From the NCBI RefSeq assembly GCF_037860755.1, contig NZ_JBBEOI010000006.1, forward strand, positions 1 through 49,666: a stretch of 49,666 nucleotides of DNA, given 5' to 3'. Both the position numbers and the translations under genes were made by a program. The notes beneath the pieces were generated by a model, which did not search any database, was not told where the DNA came from, and worked only from the letters and a program-made list of their open reading frames with translations. This document shows, in pieces, positions 26,566 through 34,124 of the stretch. This stretch comes from Aquipuribacter hungaricus. Lineage in GTDB: Bacteria; Actinomycetota; Actinomycetes; Actinomycetales; JBBAYJ01. Each line of letters begins with the position of its first letter. Position 1 is the stretch's first letter.

Positions 26566-27048
26566 TCAGGGGAGTTCGGCGCGGCGGCGGAAATCGGTGA
26601 CCGCACGGTGGCTCCGCCAGGCGGTGACGGCGGCGGCGGGGAGGGCAGCGGGGTAGAAGACCCAGAAGTCGGCCGCGACGGCGAGGCCGAGCGTGGCGAG
26701 ACCGACGACGAGGGCCGGCGCGAGCCACGCCGAGGTCCACGGGCTGCAGCTGGTGCGGCCCCACCGGACCACGACGCCTATCGACACCACGGCCAGGACG
26801 CCGCCGGCCAGTCCGAGGAGGGCACCCACCATGACCGAGGCGGTGAGCACGGTGACGAGGTTCTCGTCCACGACGGGACTTGCCCCGGGCTCGAGCAGCA
26901 CAGCCCCGAGGCCCGCGGCGAGCAGGACGCACGGGGCCAAGAGGGCGCCGGCGAGGAGACCCTCGAGCAGGCCCCTGCCGACCAGGTGCAGGCCAGCCTC
27001 GCCGCGACGCTCGTCGCGGTACCGGTGACCGACGCCTGGGGGACCCAC
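26566..27048 (-). CDS. Hypothetical four-helix membrane protein
   Basis: About 160 residues from a GTG at 27048; the frame continues to 27222 but that part is not protein-like. Four hydrophobic segments are visible: LLEGLLAGALLAPCVLLAAGLGAVLL, LTASVMVGALLGLAGGVLAVVSIGVVV, WLAPALVVGLATLGLAVAADF and FWVFYPAALPAAAVTAW. The end is basic (RSHRAVTDFRRRAELP). No family recognised. Start codon uncertain because the ribosome binding site is weak. Confidence 0.6.
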   Translation of the reverse strand: MGPPGVGHRYRDERRGEAGLHLVGRGLLEGLLAGALLAPCVLLAAGLGAVLLEPGASPVVDENLVTVLTASVMVGALLGLAGGVLAVVSIGVVVRWGRTSCSPWTSAWLAPALVVGLATLGLAVAADFWVFYPAALPAAAVTAWRSHRAVTDFRRRAELP

Positions 27049-27284
27049 GCCGACGAACCTATCCGCGGGAGGCTGCCCCAGACGGCCGTCCCGGGGCAGC
27101 TTCCGACCTGCACCTGGTGCCGCGCAGCCCGCCGGTCCTGAAGAGGGAGCCGTGCAGCCATCACCTCGGTGAGCCACCTGAACAGGGGCACGTGCCGCAC
27201 GCGCTGCAGTCAGGTATGCCACGGGAGTGGGGTGGCCGTAGCACGGACGGCCAGGTCAGCCCGTCCCGGGACCCGCGTCCGCGG

Positions 27285-28667
27285 TCACTGTGTGGGAAGT
27301 GACTCCCCGGCCAGGGCGCGGTCGAGGGCGTCGGGCGGGGGCTGGCGCCGCTGCAGGGTCAGGCTGGCGGCGGCGGCGGCGACGGCGAGTGCGCCCGCGA
27401 GCAGCCAGGCGGAGGTGTAGTCCCCGGACGCGGAGCGCAGCGCGCCGCTGACGGCGGCTGCGGCGCTGGCGCCGATCATGTGGGCGGCGAAGACCCAGCC
27501 GAAGATGATGCTGCCGCGGTCGGCGCCGAACGCCTCTCGGCACAGCACGACAGTGGGCGGGACGGTCGCGACCCAGTCCAGGCCGAACAGCGCGACGACG
27601 ACGAGCAGCGGCGGGTCGACGTTCGGGCCGAGCAGGGCGGGCACTGCGAGCAGCGCGAGGCCGCGCAGGCCGTAGTAGAGGGCGAGGAGCTTGCGCGGGT
27701 CCATGCGGTCGGTGAGCCAGCCGGAGCCGATGGTGCCGACGATGTCGAAGATCCCGACGACGGCGAGCAGTCCGGCGGCCGTGGTGGCGCCCATGCCGTG
27801 GTCGTGGGCGGCGGGCACGAAGTGGCTGCTGATGATGCCGTTGGTGGTCCAGCCGCAGACAAAGAACGTCCCGGCGAGCAGTAGGAACGGCCGGGTCCAG
27901 AACGCCTCGCGCAGGACGGTGACGGCGTGCCCGACCGCCGCGCGGGCGGTCGGTGGCGCCTGCTCCTGTCCGGCGGCCTCGGCGGCTTCGGCGGGCTGGC
28001 CGCCGTAGGGCAGCAGGCCGACGTCTTCGGGCCGGTCGCGCAGCACGGCCACGACGACGGGCAGGAGCAGCGCGCAGGTTCCCGCGACGGCGAAGGACGC
28101 GGCGCGCCACCCGAAGGCGTCGACGAGGGCTGCGAGCAGTGGCAGGAAGATCAGCTGCCCGGTCGTCCAGGCGGCGCCGAGGACGCCGACGACCAGGCCG
28201 CGGCGGGCCACGAACCAGCGGTTCGCGACGATCGCGCCGAAGACCAGCGCGACCGAGCCGGTCGCTGCGCCGATGAGCAGCCCCCACAGCACCGACAGCT
28301 GCCACGGGGCGGTCATGACCGTGGTGAGCAGGCAGCCGGCCGCGATGAGGAGCAGCGCGCCGGCGGCGGTGCGGCGGATGCCGACCCGTTCGAGCAGGGC
28401 TGCTGCGAAGGGTGCGGCGACGCCGTAGACGAGCAGGTTGAGCGACACAGCGATGGAGGTGTCGGTCCGTGACCAGCCCAGGTCGTCCTCGATAGGCACC
28501 AGCAGCACGCCGAGGCTGGAGCGGAACGCCGCCGAGGCGAGCAGGACAAGGAACGTCACCGCGACCACGAGCCACGCGCGGTGCAGCCGCCGCCAGCTCC
28601 CACCCGGGCGGGGGGTGTTTCCCGCGGCGGCGACCGCGGCCGCCGCCGGCGTCCCCATATCGGTCAT
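27285..28667 (-). CDS. MFS transporter
   Basis: 460 residues with about 12 membrane helices in two halves, joined by a central loop (LPYGGQPAEAAEAAGQEQ). MFS signature regions: GVAAPFAAALLERVGIRRTA after helix 2 and GSGWLTDRMDPRKLLA in the second half. The pattern resembles the OxlT/monocarboxylate-type group (FRSSLGVLLVPIEDDLGWSR at the start), so a small organic anion is plausible, but that is inference. Start ATG at 28667. It diverges from an Lrp/AsnC regulator, which probably controls it. Confidence 0.9.
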   Translation of the reverse strand: MTDMGTPAAAAVAAAGNTPRPGGSWRRLHRAWLVVAVTFLVLLASAAFRSSLGVLLVPIEDDLGWSRTDTSIAVSLNLLVYGVAAPFAAALLERVGIRRTAAGALLLIAAGCLLTTVMTAPWQLSVLWGLLIGAATGSVALVFGAIVANRWFVARRGLVVGVLGAAWTTGQLIFLPLLAALVDAFGWRAASFAVAGTCALLLPVVVAVLRDRPEDVGLLPYGGQPAEAAEAAGQEQAPPTARAAVGHAVTVLREAFWTRPFLLLAGTFFVCGWTTNGIISSHFVPAAHDHGMGATTAAGLLAVVGIFDIVGTIGSGWLTDRMDPRKLLALYYGLRGLALLAVPALLGPNVDPPLLVVVALFGLDWVATVPPTVVLCREAFGADRGSIIFGWVFAAHMIGASAAAAVSGALRSASGDYTSAWLLAGALAVAAAAASLTLQRRQPPPDALDRALAGESLPTQ

Positions 28668-28996
28668 GCCCTGCGCCCTGGACGGTCGCGGTGACGCGGA
28701 AGCAGGTGCTGGTGCAGCACCCGACCCGCACCGTGCGGTCCGGGTCTGCGCTGATGCCCATCTGGCCGGCGCGGCCGCGCTTGGTGCCCTGGGACGCCGT
28801 GAACGCGGTCGCGGCCGCGCCGCCGCCGGCGCGGGGTGGCGGAGGACACGTCCACCTGGGCAGACGGGCGGGCAGTCGGCACGGCAGGGCCTCCGGGAGA
28901 CGTGCTGTCTGGGTCACAGCAAGGCTAGGACGATCCAGGCGGGAGGTTCTCTCAACCTTGACCGCCTGCCGCTCCTGTCGTGGAAGGATTGCGAGC
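28668..28996. promoter_or_regulatory. Divergent region between MFS gene and Lrp/AsnC gene
   Basis: 329 bp containing the promoters of both genes. Long frames here are shadows. The AT-richer part near 28935-28960 (GGTTCTCTCAACCTTGAC) includes an imperfect inverted repeat, GGTT...AACC, and is a candidate Lrp/AsnC operator. This is a guess from position. Confidence 0.35.
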
Positions 28997-29449
28997 GTGG
29001 ACACGACCGACCGGCAGATTCTTACCGAGCTGCAGCGTGACGGGCGCCTGACCGTCACCGAGCTTGCCGATCGGGTCCGGCTGAGCCTGTCCCCGTGCCA
29101 CCGCCGGCTGCGCGCACTGGAGCAGTCGGGTGTGATCACCGGCTACCGCGCCGTCCTGGACCCCACGAGGCTCGGGCTGCGCTTCGAGGCCCTCGTGTTC
29201 GTGACGTTGGCCGTCGGCACCCGGGACCGGCTCGCTGAGTTCGACCACGCCCTCGCGCACGTCCCGGACGTCGTCCGGGCCCAGCGGCTGTTCGGTGACC
29301 CGGACTATCTGCTCACCGTCCTCGTGCGAGACCAGGACGCCTTCCAGCAGCTGTACGACGAACACCTCGCCGCTCTACCGGGCGTGCAGCGCCTGACCTC
29401 GACGCTGGTGATGAAGGACATCGTCACGGACCGACCCCTGCCAATCTGA
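28997..29449 (+). CDS. Lrp/AsnC family transcriptional regulator
   Basis: 150 residues, standard for the family. N-terminal helix-turn-helix: TDRQILTELQRDGRLTVTEL, RVRLSLSPCHRRLRALEQSG, VITGYRAVLDP. C-terminal RAM (ligand and oligomer) domain: FEALVFVTLAVGTRDRLAEF, VVRAQRLFGDPDYLLTVLVRD, LPGVQRLTSTLVMKDI. These dimer or octamer proteins sense amino acids. The GTG at 28997 follows GGAAGGA at 8 bp. Divergent from the MFS transporter gene, so an amino acid or related compound is likely the exported or imported substrate. Confidence 0.94.
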   Translation: MDTTDRQILTELQRDGRLTVTELADRVRLSLSPCHRRLRALEQSGVITGYRAVLDPTRLGLRFEALVFVTLAVGTRDRLAEFDHALAHVPDVVRAQRLFGDPDYLLTVLVRDQDAFQQLYDEHLAALPGVQRLTSTLVMKDIVTDRPLPI

Positions 29450-29678
29450 GGCACCGCCCACCCTGCCCAGCACCAGAACCCAGACCGGCAGACCGACTGG
29501 ACACGGACCCGTGGCCTCGTTCTCGACCCTCACACCGGCCCCAGGTCCGGGCGTCGTCGACATCCGGTCGCCGTTCGGCCACCGGGGCAGGCCGGGGGGT
29601 CTCGCCGGCCGACGACGCGAAGCGAAGCGCGACGGCCTCCCTCACCATCAGCCGCGGCAAGGCCAGGACACGGCAGCC

Positions 29679-30830
29679 TCAGGTAGTGGGGGACACGTAC
29701 CGCTTGATGGCGACAGCGGCCGCCCCGCGGGCCCAGCGGGAGCCGGGGGAGTGCTGGAAGACGATGTCGACGTCTGCGGCGTGGGGGTCGCGGAGCCTGG
29801 CGACCTCGCGGTGGACCCGGTGCTGGAGGAGCTCCGCCAGGGCCAGTCCTTCCCCGGAGACGGCCACGACCGGGACCATCGTGATATTGGCGACCATGGC
29901 GATCAGCCGTCCGAGGCCCACCGCGACGTGCTCGGCGATGGCGTCCACGGCCGGGTGCTGGCCGGCGAGGACGAGGTCGAGGACGTCCTCAGCATCCACG
30001 GGACGTCCCACGGCGATGCTGACCTGGTTCCGGATGCTGGCATCGGAGAGCACTGCGGCCGCACACCCGCGGTGCCCCAGGTCGCAGACGGGGCCGTGCA
30101 TGCCCAGCGGCAGGTGACCGACCAGACCTACGCCCGTGTCGGGTCCGGTGACGACGCGCCTGTCGTAAACCAGGCCGAGCCCGACACCGGTCCCGACCGT
30201 GACGACCGCGAAGGTCGGGTGCCGGGACCCGACCCCGAACCAGCTCTCGGCGGTGGTCAGCGCGACGATGTCGTTCGCCAGGGTGACCGGCAGGCCGGTC
30301 CGGTCCTCGAGCATGCGGCCGAACGGGACGTCGTTCCAGCCGAGGAACGGCGCCCGGACGACGATCCCGTGCCCGTCGACCGTGCCGCCGACGGCCACCC
30401 CGACACCCGCCACCGGCGGGGCTGACCGTCGCAGGCGCTCGACCAGCCGTAGGGCGGTGTCCGCCACCGCCTCGGGGGAGGTGTCCGGCAGCGGCGCGTC
30501 CACCGCGTCGACCGCGTCGGCCCGGAGGGTGGTCAGGGTGGCCCAGGCGTGCGTCCCCGCCACACGGAGACCTACCAGCTGCACGGCGTCGGTGGCCACG
30601 TGCAGCGGCCGTCCGGGGCGGCCCTCCGTCGTCTCGTACGGCCCGCCGCCCTCGACCAGGACGCCCGCGTCGAGCAGCGGCCGGCTCAGGCGGGTGACGC
30701 TGCCCGCGGACATCTCCAGCCGCCGGGCGACGTCGCTGCGGGACAGCGGTCCGTGCAGCAGCACCTCCAGTGCGAGACCGCGCGACGGTTCGCTCAGTCC
30801 GTGCCAGCCGCCAAGGTCCACGAAAGACAT
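29679..30830 (-). CDS. ROK family transcriptional repressor
   Basis: About 383 residues. A winged helix at the N-terminus (VLLHGPLSRSDVARRLEMSA, SVTRLSRPLLDAGVLVE) precedes a ROK sugar-kinase-like domain: VAGVGVAVGGTVDG, PVTLANDIVALTTAE and VVTVGTGVGLGLVYD. The ROK zinc motif CxCGxxGC reads CDLGHRGC, so one of the cysteines is Leu. It probably represses the divergent alpha-galactoside operon and releases DNA on binding the sugar. The ATG at 30830 is chosen to begin just before the helix-turn-helix; the frame runs to 30998. Confidence 0.9.
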   Translation of the reverse strand: MSFVDLGGWHGLSEPSRGLALEVLLHGPLSRSDVARRLEMSAGSVTRLSRPLLDAGVLVEGGGPYETTEGRPGRPLHVATDAVQLVGLRVAGTHAWATLTTLRADAVDAVDAPLPDTSPEAVADTALRLVERLRRSAPPVAGVGVAVGGTVDGHGIVVRAPFLGWNDVPFGRMLEDRTGLPVTLANDIVALTTAESWFGVGSRHPTFAVVTVGTGVGLGLVYDRRVVTGPDTGVGLVGHLPLGMHGPVCDLGHRGCAAAVLSDASIRNQVSIAVGRPVDAEDVLDLVLAGQHPAVDAIAEHVAVGLGRLIAMVANITMVPVVAVSGEGLALAELLQHRVHREVARLRDPHAADVDIVFQHSPGSRWARGAAAVAIKRYVSPTT

Positions 30831-30907
30831 CTTCCCTGGCCTACGCCGGCGGTGCGAGTTGCCACGTGGAAGCCCGATGGCCCGCAGTGGGGATCTGACC
30901 CACCACG

Positions 30908-30932
30908 CCGCCACCTCTCTTGCCAGTGGCGG
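30908..30932. promoter_or_regulatory. Inverted repeat, candidate ROK operator
   Basis: CCGCCAC (30908-30914) and GTGGCGG (30926-30932) are exact reverse complements around 11 nt. The repeat overlaps the proposed -35 box of the sugar operon, which fits a repressor site. An 8-bp palindrome, CCACGTGG, lies at 30862-30869 closer to the repressor gene. Confidence 0.5.
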
Positions 30933-30949
30933 TTCCGTCGCAATAGTCT
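30920..30949 (+). promoter_or_regulatory. Candidate sigma-70-type promoter of the alpha-galactoside operon
   Basis: TTGCCA at 30920-30925, an 18-nt spacer and TAGTCT at 30944-30949 (TAnnnT). Transcription would start near 30956, about 33 nt before the ATG of the binding protein. The inverted repeat lies over the -35 box. Confidence 0.45.
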
Positions 30950-30988
30950 CCCGTGACACCGCGAACCTCCCGTGGTGCAGGGCGACCG

Positions 30989-32254
30989 ATGGGATCAACG
31001 ATGATCTTCAGACGGGTGGCTGCGTTGACGGCCCTCACGATGCTGACGGCGGCCGGACTGGCCGGGTGCTCCTCCAGCTCTCAGACAGAGCTGCTGTTCT
31101 TCCAGTTCAAGCCGGAGGCCGTGGCCTTCTTCGAGCAGGCGGCGGCGGACTTCGAGGCCGAGAACCCGGACATCCGCGTCGTCGTGGACAACGTCCCGGA
31201 CCCGGAGACCGCGCTGCGGACCAGGCTCGTCAAGGGGGACGTCCCGGACGTCCTCACCCTCAACGCCAACGGCACGTTCGGCGAGCTCGCCTCGGCCGGG
31301 ATCTTCGCCGACTTCGCCGACGCCCCGGTGATGCAGACCGTGACCCCGAGCTACGCCGAGGTCATCGCCGACCTCGGGGCCTCGGCGCCGGGCGCGGTCA
31401 ACGGGGTCCCGTTCGCGGCCAACGCCAGCGGCGTCCTCTACAACGAGGAGATCTTCGCCGCGAACGGCGTCGAGGTGCCCCAGACCTGGGACGAGCTCAT
31501 CGCCGCCGCGCAGACGTTCGAGGCCGCGGGGATCACCCCGTTCTACGGGATGCTCGCCGACGCCTGGACCGCGCAGTCCCCGCTCGCACCCCTGACGGCC
31601 CAGACCGCCCCGGACGACTTCTTCGCAGCGCGCTTCGCCGGTGACACCACCTTCGAGCAGGGCTGGGAGGAGGCCGCGCTCAAGCTGGCCGAGCTGTACG
31701 AGTACACCCAGGACGACCCGGGTGCCTTCGGCTACCAGGAAGGCACCCGTGCCTTCGCCGAGGGCGAGTCAGCGATGCTGCTGCTCGGCAGCTACGCCGT
31801 CCCGCAGATCCGCACCTTCGAGCCCGAGTTCACCATCAGCAGCTTCGCCCTGCCCGCCACCGACGACCCCGCCGAGACGACCCTGGTCTCGGGTGTCGAC
31901 GTCGTCTTCACCATCGGCGCCGACACCCCCCACCGGGAGGAGGCGATGCGGTTCATCGAGTTCCTCATGGAACCGGACCGGGTCGCGGCGTACGCGGAGG
32001 AGCAGGTGGCCGTCCCGTGCGTGGAGGGCATCGAGAACGACGACCCGGCACTAGCCGGCGTCCAGTCCTACATCGACGAAGGGCGCATCGTGGGGTTCAC
32101 CGACCACCAGTTCATCCCGGCAGTCCCGCTGACCCAGCTGCTGCAGGAGTACCTCGCGACCGGCGACACCCGGGAGTTCCTCGTCGACCTCGACACCGCC
32201 TGGGACCAGGTCGCGCAGCGCCGGACCTGGGGCCTCGGGGCGGTGCAGGGCTGA
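30989..32254 (+). CDS. ABC transporter sugar-binding lipoprotein
   Basis: About 421 residues of the family 1 extracellular solute-binding type. The signal peptide ends in the lipobox LAGC (TMLTAAGLAGCSSSS), giving a lipid-anchored receptor. Typical stretches: FKPEAVAFFEQAAADFEAEN, LRTRLVKGDVPDVLTLNANG, VPFAANASGVLYNEEIFAANG, TWDELIAAAQTFEAAGITPF, FAEGESAMLLLGSYAVPQI. Ligand inferred as an alpha-galactoside (raffinose or melibiose type) from the linked GH36 enzyme. ATG at 30989; a second ATG at 31001 is possible. The stop overlaps the next start as TGATG. Confidence 0.93.
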   Translation: MGSTMIFRRVAALTALTMLTAAGLAGCSSSSQTELLFFQFKPEAVAFFEQAAADFEAENPDIRVVVDNVPDPETALRTRLVKGDVPDVLTLNANGTFGELASAGIFADFADAPVMQTVTPSYAEVIADLGASAPGAVNGVPFAANASGVLYNEEIFAANGVEVPQTWDELIAAAQTFEAAGITPFYGMLADAWTAQSPLAPLTAQTAPDDFFAARFAGDTTFEQGWEEAALKLAELYEYTQDDPGAFGYQEGTRAFAEGESAMLLLGSYAVPQIRTFEPEFTISSFALPATDDPAETTLVSGVDVVFTIGADTPHREEAMRFIEFLMEPDRVAAYAEEQVAVPCVEGIENDDPALAGVQSYIDEGRIVGFTDHQFIPAVPLTQLLQEYLATGDTREFLVDLDTAWDQVAQRRTWGLGAVQG

Positions 32255-33195
32255 TGGCCACCACCACCAGCACCGCAGCCCGGCGGGCCGCCCCGTCCCG
32301 CCGCTCCACGGCGCGCCGTCCCGGCGGGGAGCGGCTGCAGCCAGCCTTCCTGTGGATGGTGCTGCCGGCGTTCGTCCTGTTCTTCGTCTTCCACACCGTC
32401 CCCGTCCTGCAGGGCATCTTCTACAGCTTCACCGACTCACCCGGGTACGGGGAGTGGAACTGGGTGGGTCTGTCGAACTATGTCGCCCTGCTCAGCGACG
32501 CGCGCATCGGCTCCGCCTACCTCTTCACGCTCCAGTTCGCCTTCGTCACCACGATCCTGGTGAACGCGCTGGCGCTGGGGCTGGCGGTCGGCCTCAACGG
32601 CAAGATCAAGTTCAAGAACACCCTGCGGGGCGTCTACTTCATCCCCAACATCCTCGCCATCCTGGTCGTCGGGTACGTCTTCAACTACCTGTTCTCCAGC
32701 TCGATCCCCGCCATCGCGCGGGCGCTGGGCGCAGAGGGACGGCTGTCGACGTCCATCCTCGCCGACCCCCAGCTGGCGTGGATCGGCATCGTCATCCTGG
32801 CCGTCTGGCAGGCGACGGCGTTCAACATCATCATCTACCTGGCCGGGCTGCAGACGGTCCCGGGCGAGCTGTACGAGGCTGCGTCGCTGGACGGCGCGGG
32901 CCGGTGGCGGCAGTTCCGCAGCATCACGTTCCCGCTCATCGCCGGGTTCTTCACCATCAACATGGTGCTGTCGCTGAAGAGCTTCCTGCAGGTCTTCGAC
33001 CACATCGTCGCCATGACCAACGGCGGTCCCGGCACGGCCACGGAATCGGTCGGCCTGGTCATCTACCGCGGCGGGTTCCAGGGCGGGGAGTACGGCTACC
33101 AGATCGCTAACGCCGTCATCTTCATGATCGTCATCATCGTGTTCGCCATCGTCCAGCTCCGGGTCCTGCAGCGTAACGAGGTGTCCCCGTCATGA
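32254..33195 (+). CDS. ABC sugar transporter permease, MalF-type
   Basis: 313 residues, six membrane helices starting at LWMVLPAFVLFFVFHTVP. The cytoplasmic EAA loop that contacts the ATPase reads EAASLDGAGRWRQFRSITFP. The N-terminal ~25 residues are a basic tail. Pairs with the next permease to form the channel. The ATG shares a base with the preceding stop, and the last 4 bp overlap the next gene, so expression is coupled. Confidence 0.95.
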   Translation: MATTTSTAARRAAPSRRSTARRPGGERLQPAFLWMVLPAFVLFFVFHTVPVLQGIFYSFTDSPGYGEWNWVGLSNYVALLSDARIGSAYLFTLQFAFVTTILVNALALGLAVGLNGKIKFKNTLRGVYFIPNILAILVVGYVFNYLFSSSIPAIARALGAEGRLSTSILADPQLAWIGIVILAVWQATAFNIIIYLAGLQTVPGELYEAASLDGAGRWRQFRSITFPLIAGFFTINMVLSLKSFLQVFDHIVAMTNGGPGTATESVGLVIYRGGFQGGEYGYQIANAVIFMIVIIVFAIVQLRVLQRNEVSPS

Positions 33196-34124
33196 GCGCA
33201 ACCAGCATCACCGTCCCGACGTCGCGACAGGGGGGCCTCGGACCCGACGGCCCCGACCTGCCAGGGCGACCGAGCCGCCGCCGGCGCCCCCGCGACGAGT
33301 CAGACGAGGGGGGGAGGATCAACTGGTGGCTGACCGTCCTGCTCATGGTCCTGGCGCTCACCATCGTCGTCCCGCTGTACTTCACCGTCGTCACGGCGCT
33401 CAAGACACCCGACCAGCTCGGTGGCAGCGGGTTCGGGCTGCCGACCGAGGTCCGGCTGCAGAACTTCGCCGACGCCTGGACCCTGACGAACTTCCCGCGC
33501 ACGGCCCTGAACAGCGCCCTCATCACCGTCGGCGCGGTCGTCCTCACGCTGCTGACCAACTCCATGGTCGCGTACGCCATCGCCCGCAACATGCACCGGC
33601 GGCTGTTCAAGGTGCTCTTCTACTACTTCGTCTCCGCGCTCTTCGTCCCGTTCCCCATCCTCATGCTCCCCGTCGCCAAGCAGACAGCGGCGCTGGGGCT
33701 GGACAACCAGCTCGGGCTGGTCCTGCTCTACGTCGTGTACGGGCTGTCGTTCAACGTCTTCATCTTCGTCGCCTACATCCACTCCATCCCGCGCGAGCTG
33801 GAGGAGGCGGCCGTCGTCGACGGGGCCAGCACCTGGACGGTGTTCTGGCGGATCATCTTCCCGCTGCTGGCCCCGATGAACGCCACCGTCGGGATCCTCA
33901 CGTGCCTGTGGGCGTGGAACGACTTCCTGCTCCCGCTGGTCATCGTCTCCGACCCTGCCGGGGCCACGCTGCCGCTGGTGCAGTACGTCTTCCAGAGCCA
34001 GTTCAGCGCGAACTACACGGTCGCCTTCGCCTCCTACCTCATGGCGATGGCTCCGCTGCTGCTCGTGTACGTCTTCGCGCAGCGGTGGGTCATCTCCGGC
34101 GTGACCCGGGGTGCCATCAAGTGA
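33192..34124 (+). CDS. ABC sugar transporter permease, MalG-type
   Basis: 310 residues. After a charged ~40-residue N-terminal tail there are six helices, beginning WLTVLLMVLALTIVVPLYFT. The EAA loop reads EEAAVVDGASTWTVFWRIIF, and AWNDFLLPLVIVSD is the family signature near the fifth helix. The start overlaps the previous gene (ATGA) and the stop overlaps the galactosidase start (GTGA). No ATPase gene follows. In actinobacteria such CUT1 systems commonly share one MsiK-type ATPase encoded elsewhere. Confidence 0.95.
   Translation: MSATSITVPTSRQGGLGPDGPDLPGRPSRRRRPRDESDEGGRINWWLTVLLMVLALTIVVPLYFTVVTALKTPDQLGGSGFGLPTEVRLQNFADAWTLTNFPRTALNSALITVGAVVLTLLTNSMVAYAIARNMHRRLFKVLFYYFVSALFVPFPILMLPVAKQTAALGLDNQLGLVLLYVVYGLSFNVFIFVAYIHSIPRELEEAAVVDGASTWTVFWRIIFPLLAPMNATVGILTCLWAWNDFLLPLVIVSDPAGATLPLVQYVFQSQFSANYTVAFASYLMAMAPLLLVYVFAQRWVISGVTRGAIK

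Noticed and set aside
27256-29139. 627-codon minus-strand frame across the MFS gene and beyond
   Set aside because: It runs in another frame over the MFS and Lrp genes, both of which have clear family motifs; its Arg/Pro/His composition is shadow-like.
30953-34124. Expected ABC ATPase gene for the sugar transporter
   Set aside because: No Walker-motif protein is encoded in or near the operon; actinobacterial CUT1 systems usually borrow a shared ATPase.
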